64,000 nucleotides of DNA from Isoetes taiwanensis (lineage: Eukaryota; Streptophyta; Lycopodiopsida; Isoetales; Isoetaceae). The position numbers and the translations under genes are program-made. This document shows positions 1 through 10,958 of the stretch, in pieces. The notes beneath the pieces were generated by a model. It ran no database searches and was not told where the DNA came from. It was given only the letters and a program-made list of their open reading frames with translations. Positions within the stretch are counted from its first letter, which is position 1. The number at the start of each line of letters is the position of its first letter. The stretch is taken from NCBI GenBank assembly GCA_021234155.1, contig JAJEKV010000010.1:11800359-11864358 (forward strand), read 5' to 3'.

Positions 1-3
1 GTC

Positions 4-372
4 TCAGCCTCTAATCGAAAGTGGGTGGTTGTCAGCATCTCCCCGCTTAGGTTTGCCGCCACGTGTCATGGCTTCTATGGTGATGGACAGGGAGTCCACG
101 CGAGCCCATATATGGGTCGGTGAGACTCTGCTTGTCTTGCTACCTTTTGAAGTGTGCCAAGCAAATGCTATCTTCCATCTACTATATGGGGTCTCCATCT
201 CGCAATCCGTTGTTTCTCCATTGCCAAGCTGTCTTGAGCACTTGGGATACTGGAGGAAATTTGCATCTTTTCTATTAGACCACGCAATTCGGGTGATGTT
301 ACTCTCTATTCTCGATTCCAGTTGTTTCAAGGCCTCCCTCGGCGCCCATTGATTGGGCCTTCGCCCGTGCAT
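4..372. other. Unrecognised open frames at window edge
   Basis: Both strands are open here: about 122 codons on minus and 107 on plus (29-352). The minus frame is charged and without obvious low complexity, the plus frame is hydrophobic. I recognise neither and see no splice pattern or neighbour that decides between them. It may be an exon of a gene or transposon lying to the left of the window. Bases 390-683 that follow are G-rich on the plus strand with short GGGG runs and no gene. Confidence 0.2.
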
Positions 373-683
373 TCCGTCTCATAGAAGAGGATTCTCTCTT
401 GTTTTTGCCGCCTGGTCTGGGCCGTTTTCGCGGTGCCCAAGCACTTGGTCCTCCCAGGAGAGCTCGTCATGTGGGGGGTGGTCAGGTTGTCGGTGTTCCT
501 GGATATGAAGCTGGGTCAAGGGGGTATGGCATCTAGATCAGAATCAGTGGCATGGGGTCGCGTCAAGGGGGGTTGGGCATCGAGATTGAGATCAGGGTAG
601 GGGGTTCCATAAGTGGACATGGTTGTTTGCGGTGCGGGAGATGAGATCCAGGTAGAGACTAGGGCAAAGAAGAAATTTACTCG

Positions 684-760
684 AGAATGTTTTGGTCACT
701 CAGAATCCAAAACGGGGCGCAAAAATGACGCATGCACAACATTTGTGCTTGCCTAACAGT
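684..760 (+). repeat. Outlying copy of the 120-bp repeat
   Basis: This stretch matches the core of the tandem units at 2243-2555 (cagaatccaaaacgggg, then aaaaatgacg and gcacaac). It lies 1.5 kb upstream of the array in the same orientation, so the repeat family is dispersed as well as tandem. Confidence 0.6.
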
Positions 761-2242
761 TTGGTCTTAGATGTCATGATGTATATATTTCCCTCCTGCA
801 TATGTTATCAGATCTTTTGAGTTGCAATTGAATGGTCTTCCATGTGTTGGCCACATTTTAGCAAAGCTTGATGGTTCTTGTTGTAGTCTTTTACATTTGG
901 TGACTAAATGGAAGGTATCTCACAACTTCACTGCATTCTATTGACTATTTGTTTTTCTATCCTTGATGGCGAAAGAATAGTAGACTGGTCATGATCTATA
1001 TCCATGTAATTGTTCTCTCTGATTATTTCAATAGTTTGACTCATTTGTTTGTTGATAGATGCATCTAATTTTTTGCGCCATATATGTAGGAGTAAGCACA
1101 TTGTTTTATTTGTTGGCTTCTTTTTGTCCCATCTGTCTACTTTTCTTCTTGTTTGTCTAGTATAATCATTACTGCAAAGGTTTTTTTCTTGAAAATTTTT
1201 CGAGGCACGGATTTTTTAATCCTAGTACTAATGGTTATACTAGGCCATTATATGGGTCCCATGGCCTCTTGGTCTTTGTGGACATTAAAAAATCTATTTA
1301 ATTCTATTCTATTCTTTCATTGTCCTACTTTGCGTCTCTAATACCCTTTGCCTTGTTCACTTTGGCTCCTGTAATCGACTTGATCTTGGTTCCTTTGTTT
1401 GTCTTTATCCTATTAATTCCTCTACTCCATTGATTGCATTGTTCCACTTGTCTCCTTCACTCAATTCACTTCATTTGCTCCACGTATTCCAGTAGTTCCT
1501 CTTATGTCTATTATTTTTCTTTTATGCATTAACCTCTGGAGTCTCCCTGTTTCTTTTTGCTTCACTGGTTCGACTTTTCATGTTTGTTTTCTTTGTGCTA
1601 ATTGTCCTAGTCGGGCCGTTAGCCCTATATATCGGTTGCTTTATTCTATTTTTCTCCTAACAAGTATTTCTTCAGTCCTTTGGTTACGTTTCCTCCATTT
1701 GCACCATGGAATCCAGTAGTTCCACAAACCTTACAGTCTAAGTTATTCTTAATTGCGCCTCTCAACTTGTTTTGCCATCTACTCCTTTTTAGTCCTATTT
1801 GTGCCGTTGGTTCCCTTTTTACCCTTTTCCCCTAGTCGTCCTAGTTTGCTCCATTCATTTAGCCCAGTTCGTCTGCCCTATCCTTGTTGATCCTCCCCCA
1901 TTCTTTTTACCTCCTTTTTACTTTCTTCCTACACTCCATCAGTTCCTTTTCCCATTGTCCACCTCTTTCTTCTTGATATAGTCCCATGTTCTCAGAGATA
2001 TTTGAACTTATCTTCCAATTTAATTTTTTAGGTTGTATGTCCTTTGCCCAACGTCCTTCTATATGTTTTATTTAAATCTTATTCATATTTGTATCCATTT
2101 CTTGACTTAGGCATCACATATAGCATCTTTATTTTGCTCCTTCCTTATGGTATCTTTGGAGGCGATTTATAGTTCTACTATCATTTTTTTTTCTTAGGGT
2201 AGCGGTATTATGCTGATGTGCATATTTTGATGGCGTGCTCGT
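761..2242. other. Pyrimidine-rich stretch without a gene
   Basis: The plus strand is rich in T and C, especially 1300-2000. Short plus-strand open frames (1153-1341, 1504-1719, 1799-1981) are runs of Leu, Phe, Ser and Pro codons, as expected from base composition alone. I see no domain, splice structure or repeat boundary. Confidence 0.4.
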
Positions 2243-2555
2243 GGGTCTGGGGACAAGACCCTAGTGAGAGAATAGGATATGGGAGAAGTGCTGCTCATAG
2301 GACATTTTGGACCCTCAGAATCCGAAATGGGAATTCAAAAATGACATATGCACAACATTTTGGGGGTCTGGGAGCAAAATCTTAGTGAGATAATAGGCAG
2401 GAGGAAAATGTTGCTCATAAAATGTTTTGGGCGATCAGAACCCAAAATGGGGACTCAAAAATGACGTACGCACAACGTTTTGGGTCTGGGAGCAAAACCC
2501 TAGTGAGAGAATATCGGCAAAACTCTAACCCTAGAGAGAAGAGAGAGAGTGTTCC
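2243..2555 (+). repeat. Tandem repeat, about 120-bp unit, 2.5 copies
   Basis: Units begin with gggtctggg at 2243, 2364 and 2482, giving periods of 121 and 118 bp. Each contains ccctagtgagagaata followed by an aaaatgacNtaNgcacaac segment. The third copy is cut short just before the solo LTR at 2556, so the LTR inserted into or next to the array. Confidence 0.75.
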
Positions 2556-4187
2556 TGTGACGTTCCCCTAAAATATACGCTATAAATACGTATAATTCTG
2601 GGCTACGTCACTGTACAAGTCCACTTTAGTAGCCTTGTACACCATAGTTAGTGGAAATGGGAGCATGACTAAGTTATTCATATAACTTAGCCAACCTTAT
2701 GCATGGGGCCATTTCCACATGGCCTCACCCTATTGGGCACTCGCCACATGGGAGCAACCCATTGGAGCCATGTGGCATAAGATGCAACCCTAACCTATAA
2801 ATGGCCAAACCCTAACCCTAGGCCATTTTTTCGGCTCCAACAATCTGGGAACCTTGTTCGCGCTGGAAACTCCGTTTCGAGAACCGTCTGCTGTAGCACA
2901 GCATAGCACAGCAACCCCTAGAGTGTGAGCACATCAGTAGGAGTGGGAGCTACTTCGAACACCTTGAAGGCCATGGAGACGCCGGGAACAGGAGGGAGTT
3001 CTTCAGGAGCAAGTATTTGGAGTTAGATTCCTTTGTAGAACATCTGGAAGTTAGGATGCTAGATGAGTTAGCATTATCTCTAGTAGCGCCATTCTAGAGC
3101 CCTCAGTTTAGATCTCGAACCCTAATCAATGAACCCTAACTATAAGTTAGATGCATGTGATTAGGTTTAGATATTATTCTCATTATTATCATGTTACGTG
3201 GATATGTCATGTTTGCTCATCTTGTATGGGGAAGGGGGGTAGAAACCTATTAGCCACTATTAGATGATGCTTCTAGTTAGACCCCTTAGTTCATGTTTAT
3301 ATTGCGGCCTGTGCACAAGAGCCCACCCGGCTATGGGGACTGTGGATTGACTGAGCACTACATAACGAGGCTAGTGGCCAAATGGATGGGGGGTCCTTGC
3401 TGAGCGTGGTTACTGGGGACCCATAGTAAGCTAGGTCTATGGCCGGCCACTTCGTGTGGGCCAGGCATGAGTCCGACACTCTCTGGATCAATGGTGCCAC
3501 TCTGATCCTCAGGAGTTGAGGTGTTGGCCTGGCTCCTATTTGGGGGGGAGGGTTTAGTCGGGGAAGAATCGTGCGTCGCCACGATTCTCTAGCTGCCCAT
3601 TGAACCACTAGCCCTCGAGAAGGGGAGATGGAACTCTTCCTGCCTCATCGAACCGGGGAGATGCAACCTGGAGTAGCCTCGAAGGGTAATACCTCGAGAC
3701 TACGTATCCGGCAGGCTACAGTCACGCCAGAGCACGATCTAGCCATTCTGCAAAATGTGCACAGGAGGGGCGGATGGAGTGGTCAACCCTAGTCATTGTC
3801 TATAGCCAGCCCCACCATTGTTTATACCTTGGTCCGCTCTATCTTGTAGCCCAGCCGTCAGTCTACCTCCTTACTAGTCTGAGCCTGGGTAGGAGCTCTC
3901 ATGTTTTATGGCATATTGATATCTCTGTCGTATCTATGGATGTATGGACGTGCTACCCTTCGAGGTAGTTAGATGTATTGTTGTTGTTAGTGCTGACATT
4001 GTTTATGCTTCCTCTGTTATAGGAGCCCATATGGGAAGGGCGTCAAGGCACCTTCGTGTCCCCTTCCCGCTTTAGGGACATCCTGGAGTGCGGGATAGAC
4101 GGAGGGCCCATGCGGCCACAATGCTGGATAAGGGATTTCCTACGAGGTGTACGGCCAAGCGCCGTATATTTAGTAGGGAGCGTCACA
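2556..4187. mobile_element. Solo LTR of a retrotransposon
   Basis: The segment starts TGTGACGTTCCC and ends GGGAGCGTCACA, an inverted terminal match at 11 of 12 positions bounded by TG and CA. It is flanked by gttcc on the left and gttct on the right, a five-base target-site duplication with one mismatch. The 1632 bp length, the ends, a TATAAAT box at 2796 and the lack of any internal coding region fit a solo LTR left by recombination between two LTRs. The class is uncertain; the length suggests Ty3/gypsy. Minus-strand open frames inside (3297-3608) are not genes. Confidence 0.75.
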
Positions 4188-5106
4188 GTTCTCTGGCGTT
4201 AGAGAGAAGGTGGGCAGGTGCTAGAGAGAGAAAGGGGAAAATGTGTATCAAGAACTCGAATAGGATTGAAGCTGGGGAACCAATTGAATTTGTTGGCGGT
4301 GCGAAAGGCACGACTTCGAATCCGGAAACCAGAGAAAAGCATGGAGTTCTCGAAATTTTTTATTATTTTCATTTTCTTTGTTCTTCTTTTCTCCCCGACA
4401 ACCAACGATGGGGGAATCACTAGAGAATATTCTCGTAGAATCAAATTACTTAGATATTTACCAAAATACAAATCGTTCGAGGGTAATTTCGAAAACTTGT
4501 AGGGTCCATAAAATTTGGACTGTTATTCGTGCTTCTTCTTATGTGCGTTTATGCTGCGGCGAATCTTTTCGGAGGCCAGAGGCAGAGAATTCAAGTGCGA
4601 ATCTTTTCGGCGACCAGAGACAAAGAATTCAGGTTCTCTCAAATAGAACACAGAGAATGTTCAGGTCAGATAGATGCAATGTCAGATCGCAATTTGTTCA
4701 GCATGTATAAATGTTTTGGATTTAGAGTTTTTGTCTTCCTTTTAAGTGCAAGAGCACACTTGGAGGCAATTGGAAGCCTCCAATATTTGCTGCATCTTAA
4801 CTGAAAAATAATAAATCATCATATTTATCAAGCAATGAAAATAATAAACGAAAACATCAGCTTATTTCTTGGAAAGGAACCAAGGTATCTAACCCATTTA
4901 AGGAGAGCTCAGAGACGAAGTATGGCTTTGATAAGCAAGTACATTTACAAAAAGCATTTTTGTTTGTTTTTAACACTTCCTGCGGAAGGAGCTTTCTTTA
5001 CTAACTGTTTTGAAGAAATACTATGCATCATTCGGTCTATGACAATTGCCACGCACATATATAGTTGTTGTTCCTTAAACCCAGTTCCTTGCGCTTTTGC
5101 AACTTG
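4188..5106. other. No gene seen; short 38-bp tandem duplication
   Basis: Overlapping short open frames occur on both strands with no recognisable domain. A 38-bp unit starting cgaatcttttcgg is repeated at 4560 and 4598. The stretch otherwise looks like unique intergenic sequence. Confidence 0.4.
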
Positions 5107-5460
5107 CTAAAGTACCAAAATATTGCACGCATTGGATACGATGATCATGGTAATTGTGTCTGGTACTATGCCCTTCTCTTGCATTTCTTCAAGAAGTTTG
5201 CAGATTTTCACTGAAAATTCAGTTTGTACATATACATCCGCCTTTTGTGTTTTCTCAAATACATCATTGCATTCTCCCTGGCACTGCACTTTGTATATAT
5301 ATTAATGAGGACATTTCTGTCAACAACCTCTGCAATTCTTTGATGCTGTATAAATGTTTTGGATTAGATTTTATGATCCTCTTGAAGTACCAGTAGTCCG
5401 CAGGCTTGCAGGGCTTTCATGAACCTCTTATACTTGCAATACTTCAATCAAACAACAGTA
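5107..5460 (-). pseudogene. Decayed PLS-type PPR protein gene fragment
   Basis: Pentatricopeptide repeat proteins bind organellar RNA. Read on the minus strand from about 5460, the sequence gives FMKALQACG, then RNVLINIYTKC, then DVFEKTQKADV, then LLEEMQEKGIVPDTIT and SNAC. That is the order of motifs in consecutive plant PPR repeats (short motif with ACG, YAKCG-type motif, MQ.EG..PD.IT). The pieces lie in different frames and are broken by stops, so this is a pseudogene. No ATG-to-stop frame covers more than 60 codons. It is unlikely to be anything else, because the motif order matches across three frames. It lies about 1 kb from the WASHC3 gene and points away from it. Confidence 0.7.
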
Positions 5461-6413
5461 ATAACAAACAAAGAATCTGCTTAGTCCATTTATTGCTAAA
5501 AAAAATCAAGCCATTCTATCTATTGGCATTCTAAAAGATTGCTGAATGATTTTCTCATATTTATCTTTCTCATCCAGCAGCTGCAGACTCTACTGGAATC
5601 CTTAAAACGTTTAGGGACGTCTTCCTGTATCATGTTGCCAACATTACAATGTGGCAAGTCCTCAAGAAACAAGCCATACGTCTGGCCAAATCATCATACT
5701 ATCATCAGTCAGCATAGACACAAGGCCTGAATTTTTCATATCAACAAGCTGTTTCATATGGTTTCTTATGTTCCACAAACTGTGACCTTCTGCATTTGGG
5801 ATCTAAATAATGTGCAACGCTTTCAATTTCTTCATTCAGACTTTCTGCTTTAATAACTGCTTTCTGAACTGTTGCAATTCAATCTGATAAAGCTCAGCTG
5901 CAGCATCGAAAAGGGCACTCTCTTCTGATATTTGTTTGACCCAAGGTCTCTGAGCATCTTTGTTATGTTACACATCCCCAATATATAAACTCCCCCGTGG
6001 GTTCTCTATGTACAAGATCAAGCAAGGTTGCCTATGTTAGGATGACATGTCACAAATTCTCAGCTGCAGTTAGTTTGTCGTGGAAAATTGTGGACAGTAG
6101 ATTGAATAGGCATTTTTCATCCAGTTTAGATAACTAGCAAGTGGAGAGTTGTAGTTATTTTCCGGATTTGTTGCATGTGCTATGACTTTTTCTTCCATGT
6201 AATGCATTTTCTTAACTGTGATTTAGGGAGATCTTGAAATTTGAACAAAAGAAGATTGCTGGAAGCACTTTAGAAAGAAAATAGAACAGTGGCAGTTAAC
6301 CTTCACTTTGTTTTTATAATGTAAGCAAATCATATTTTAGTGTACAAGGACAATCATGATTTACGATATTTGGAAGTCTCTAATCATAGATGCTAGATAT
6401 AAGGGAAGCTGAG
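5461..6413. other. Intergenic and upstream region of WASHC3 homologue
   Basis: No open frame of note and no repeat boundary. The stretch separates the antisense PPR remnant from the ATG of the WASHC3 homologue and must hold its promoter and 5' UTR. I could not pick a convincing TATA box. Confidence 0.4.
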
Positions 6414-7364
6414 ATGGAGAGGGAACATTCTAATTTGGATCCAAGGACTGCCAAGAGTAGCAACAGTGGTAGCCCAGATCAGAGAACACTTTTCATGGTA
6501 ATTTGTTGACTACATTTCATGGGGATTGAAACTTTTGTTTGTCAATTGTAAAAGTGCACACATGAGAGTAGCTGTAACCTTGCATATGCAAAGTTGGCAG
6601 GAAGCTAAGTGGAAAGTCAATCATGGATTGGTAGGTGAACATTTTCATTATAAACACCGTTCGGATGCTGAATAAGATTTCTGGAATATGTGAGAGAAAA
6701 CTTGCAGATGTGCATAGGTATACTCCTTATTTATTTATGACTCTCGAGGTTAGTGCGAATAAGTTGGCCTGATCTGTATGCGCAGGAGGATCCTTTCTAT
6801 TGATCTGACATTAAAATTACTGGAGGCAAAGCTACGAAGTGTGGATGGTATAAATGATGGATTGTCAATCTCCAAATCTCCTCCAAATATTACTAGTCCA
6901 GCATCTGAAGCTGAAAACATAATTATGAGGTTGGCATCATTTGTCAGGAAGAAATTTCTGGGTGAATAAAATGTCATATATTTCTATATACTAATAGTAA
7001 TTGAAGATAAATTGCAGTTCAAGTATGCAATGATTATAATTGCTGACATATTTGCAGTGATTCTCAATCATCGGACTCCACAATAAGTAGAAGCAAGGAC
7101 GAAAGTATGGGGGCTCCAGATGCGTACATTCACTTGGTAAAGGATGAGCTTAGATATTCAAAGTTCATTCGAATGTTACAAGTTGGCGTTCCAGAGCAGG
7201 TCATGCACATTTTCTGCACGTATAAGTATTATTAGTTATGGCTTTGTCGGTATTGCATCTGTCTGATTAAGGTGGCGTTTCCGCAGGCAGTCAAGCTACA
7301 AATGTCCCTTGAAGGTTATGACCCATCTGAATTTGGTGAACTAAAGCTAAAATCACATGGTTAA
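6414..7364 (+). CDS. WASHC3: WASH complex subunit 3 (CCDC53) homologue, intact
   Basis: WASHC3/CCDC53 is the small coiled-coil subunit of the WASH complex, which activates Arp2/3 actin nucleation on endosomes. Five exons with GT-AG introns join in phase: 6414-6497, 6635-6717, 6786-6929, 7058-7199 and 7287-7364. They give 176 residues, close to the roughly 190 of the animal protein. Conserved features appear in the family order: QRT..F.N.F...TV..LN near residues 23-45, ICERKLAD just after, a coiled-coil helix with LKLLEAKLRSVDG, then RYSKFIRMLQVGVP near 137-149 and SLEGYDP in the last exon. The start is the first ATG of an exon that ends exactly at a donor and precedes the conserved block. No damage is visible. 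The family call is firm from these motifs; whether the gene is expressed is unknown. Confidence 0.9.
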
Positions 7365-9483
7365 CCAATCATTACCATGGTTATATTCATTCATCCACTC
7401 ACCCACAAAGACTCCTTTAACTTTATGAAATTCTAAAATGCAACTAGTAGATGTTTTATAATTGAATCAGTTTCAAGTGCGTTACACCATATCTACTCTT
7501 TTAGATTTGCTCAACATCTCTAGTTGCTCCTCAATTATTGCTTATTTTTCCCTTTTTTGCACATTTCCTTTTTCCTTTTCTTGCACAATTGCCTAATTCA
7601 TATGCAAGGTTTCAACATAACAGCCATGTTAGAGCAATGCTTATGTGGATGGACTGAAAATTGATGGCAGAGAAAATTCAAGGAGATAATTCATACTTTC
7701 TCAATAAGTTATGTAATATATGCATTTGATTGAATATATTGGACACAGAAATGCTCATTACTATTGCTAAAGATCCTTCATCAATGTAACAAAATGTTTA
7801 TTGCTGGATAGTTGCGTAGCTCTGAAGATGTGATAGTACTGTAAAGCAATGATTGTTGTGAAGCAATAGTATGCTAATCTGTGCTTCGAGTTTGCATGGC
7901 TTCAATGACATGGTTCTAAATTGCTTAATGTTCCCAGAGCTTCGACAACATGGTTCTAAACTGCTTTTCTCTGGCTGCACTTAATATTGCAGCACTTAAT
8001 ATTACATCCTAAAGGTTCTATTATCGTTCACATTTGTATGCTTACCTAGGCTTTTCAGAAGCAAATGTCGGCATCAGCAAGGGTTACTGCTATAAGAAGT
8101 ACAATACAACAAATTATAAGGACCGAACTTGCAGACTTCGTATCGAGCTTGCATTCAGATACATGCTTCTTCTGAACAAAAGAAAGAATCAAGATAATAT
8201 TTGCAAAAACTCTTCCACGACCTTCCATTCTCCCGCAACTTGCTCGTTTTTCCACCCTATATTCACTAGACCTTTTAGAGGCATTTTCTTCAATGCCCTG
8301 AATCTCCTATAGTGGATCCTCTAAACCATCGTTGTTGCTGGATATGTCACTTTCACCATCGCCTTTAGCCGCCTTCCTTGAATTTTATTCCCACCTATTC
8401 ATCTTTTTGCCTAATTTTAATGCTAGAACCATTACCATGCCCTTTTTTGGGTTGCCCCTAGGGGGGCAAACCCTCGTTGATGTGGGTTTGTGGGATATAC
8501 TGAGTATATGCTAGAATATACTCAGTATATGTTGATGACTGCTAAAAACCCTTTGTTCCCTGTAAATGCACGGTCAGTTGCGTTGTGGATCACGGATGTT
8601 CTGGACCGGGTAACTGGCAGCTCCAATCTGATGAATAAGAACACAGCAGGGAGCAGTTTGGACGAGACAAGGGCGGCAAATTGGAGCTCAGGAAAGCGCA
8701 GATGCTTTCTTCTTGCCGCCTTGCTTCTGTTGCTTCAGGGATGTATTGATCGGCTTCCTCCTGTTCATTCTCTTGCTGCTTTGCCATGCTTTTCGCTTCA
8801 AGGTCAGTATGCTCTTCCCATTCAATCCCCTGGCATTGCGATTTCGCCACAATACAGCCCGGTTCTTTACTTGGTTCTCTGAATTAACCCTTATTTTCTG
8901 CAGGGTTCTTGATGGGTCTGAGTATCTCTGCTTAGGGTCTGCTTGTTTGCGGGCAGGGAGGCGGCATCATCCTTATGTCTTTGTTTTTTCTTACAGTCTT
9001 TGATTCGAATGTAAGATCCAACCAGTTTAAGTTTTGCCATCTTCCTCGTCAACATGCCGTTGTGAATGATTTTGGAGTGGCTTGGTTACGGTTGTCATTG
9101 CCACCGATGCTGCAGTTACATAATTCAGGACTAGAAGAAAACCGTCTGCATTTCATTTTCTATCCTAACGTCTTTGCAGATAGATCAACTTGGTTGCCTT
9201 TTTACGATATTGCGGAACCATAAGAAAACCGGCTTGGCCAGGGTTCGTTGTCTTCCAGCATTTGTGTTTCATTTTAGATCTTAACTTTTTTTGTGAAGAT
9301 AGATGAAGTATGGCAGAATTGATCCATTTGTGCTTCTTAGATTTGGCGAAACTGCTGGACCGGCCTTTTCTGCTTCCATTGCCTGTTGGTTTCTCTGTTT
9401 AAAACCTTCACTTCAAAGAATCAGTTGCTTAATGTTTAGTATTCTCCATCTCGATGTTGATAGAGTATTGGAAATTGAATTCA
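7365..9483. other. 3' flank and intergenic sequence, no gene assigned
   Basis: Open frames at 8034-8312, 8490-8882 and 8713-9003 on plus, and 8590-8850 on minus, show no domain I recognise and overlap one another. The only clear structure is the hairpin at 8495-8530, described separately. Confidence 0.35.
8495..8530. repeat. Perfect 15-bp inverted repeat with 6-base loop
   Basis: Arms atatactgagtatat (8495-8509) and atatactcagtatat (8516-8530) are exact reverse complements around gctaga. The AT-rich stem would form a stable cruciform or RNA hairpin. No poly-T follows, and nothing nearby shows a function. Confidence 0.8.
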
Positions 9484-9700
9484 ATGATCTACGCTCCTAG
9501 TCCAGTCTCTGAAAAAGATTTGAATCTTTTGCAGTCTCATCAACAAATGCTTTCCCAGATGGTAATTTTCCATTGCATGCAATGCTACTTTAGTATGATT
9601 TGCATGCTGATTGTGGGTGATTTCACAATTTTTAGGATACGAGAGGGGCAAATATATTGACGAAGATGCGCCGTCAAATAGTTATCGGCAAACTATACAT
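9484..9700 (+). CDS. Two exon-like frames of an unrecognised gene
   Basis: An ATG at 9484 opens a 26-codon frame ending at a GTAATT donor (9484-9561). After a 74-base gap ending TTTTTAG, a second frame, 9636-9700, ends at a GTATTT donor. The joined product starts MIYAPSPVSEKDLN and continues DTRGANILTK. I do not recognise it. The phase left after the second exon does not suit the SPINDLY-like exon at 10933, so the two need not be one gene. Weak candidate only. Confidence 0.3.
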
Positions 9701-10932
9701 GTATTTTTACCTAATTATTAAACATGTGCATTAGAACCTACAGCACCCTTAAATGAGATTTAGAGGTGTACAAAAGGTCTGGATCCTCTGGTAGAGCAGA
9801 GGGAAAGGAAGAAAGCACATAAGGAAGCAACGCCGTTGCGTGTCATATTTTAATTGTTTTAACTAGCTGTGCAAAGATCAGGGTAAAAATTAAGGACGAT
9901 TAATCGCAAATGGGCTATTTTATTTCTAATTCTTGGATTAAGATTTGAGAGATTAGTAGGATGAGTTTTGCATTTTTGGGATGTGCAATCGCCCATGTGT
10001 AATTCCTTTTTATCTTGCCAGAAGAGAAAATCGCCCATGTCATGATTCTTTTATGGGTATTTTAAAAATGGATTAGCCCATATATGATCTTCAAAAATAA
10101 TAAGTTTAAAAAATTGCATAAAATAACTGATATTAATGAGGGTTAACCTTCTTCATTATAACCATTGTTCATAATTTACATAGGTATTTTCGAACTAGAC
10201 CTGATTTAGCAAGTTTTTATGGCAGATATTTTATAGCAATGACCTCTGTAATGATTAAGAGATTTGGAAGAAGAGATTTTCTAGCACCAATTGTAGCACC
10301 GGTCTCTTTAAGCTCATAGAGGTTTGTAGAATCCATTGTTTATGCACAAAGGAAATATCAAGATGTTTATGGAAAAGCCACCATAACAGCTAGTACTAGA
10401 CCACCATAAAAAACAGTTGGTGTGGAAGATATGGGGGTGTGATGTTCAATGTGATGCAAAATTTTGGCCATGACTGATAATAAATTGTATTTCATTCCTC
10501 AATAGCTGAAGTTAGTTTATTGAAGTTGTGTGAGAATGGGAAAAAATAACTTGTAAACCAAATTGTATTTTCCATTAGAATAAAATATTTTTTTTTGTTC
10601 AGAAAAAATTGCCCACATATCAATTAATAAAAATATAAAGACACTAGAAAATCGCCCATGGTTAATAACATAAAATATAATAGGTGCTCATAATTTTTAC
10701 CCTGGCAAAGATGCTTTTCTCATGCATTGAAAGTTCAGTTCTTTTGAAAATAGTGCGCAATCGGCTTTACTTCTGCAGCCGTATGGTAGTTAAGCTATTG
10801 AGGTCTTAGAATCGTGTTTTTGAATGCAAGCAAGAATGTGATTCGGATATTGGATTCTGCACCTAATAACATCTCTTTAGTCTGTCTATTTTTTTTTCTT
10901 GCAGTACTTAAACTTGACTGTTCCATTTGCAG
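9701..10932. other. AT-rich stretch without a gene
   Basis: No sustained open frame. Two recurring phrases (tcgcccatgt near 9989 and 10031, tcgcccatg near 10652) suggest old repeats. It could be intron, as exon-like pieces lie on either side. Confidence 0.35.
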
Positions 10933-10958
10933 GTGCATGCACATGCAGAAAGGGCTAT

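Noticed and set aside
3297-3608. 103-codon minus frame
   Set aside because: It lies wholly inside the solo LTR and has no domain.
4335-4400. Similarity of the frame at 4.3 kb (GVLEIF) to the minus frame at 57.3 kb (GILEIF)
   Set aside because: The shared stretch is short and T-rich on both sides. I cannot separate it from chance.
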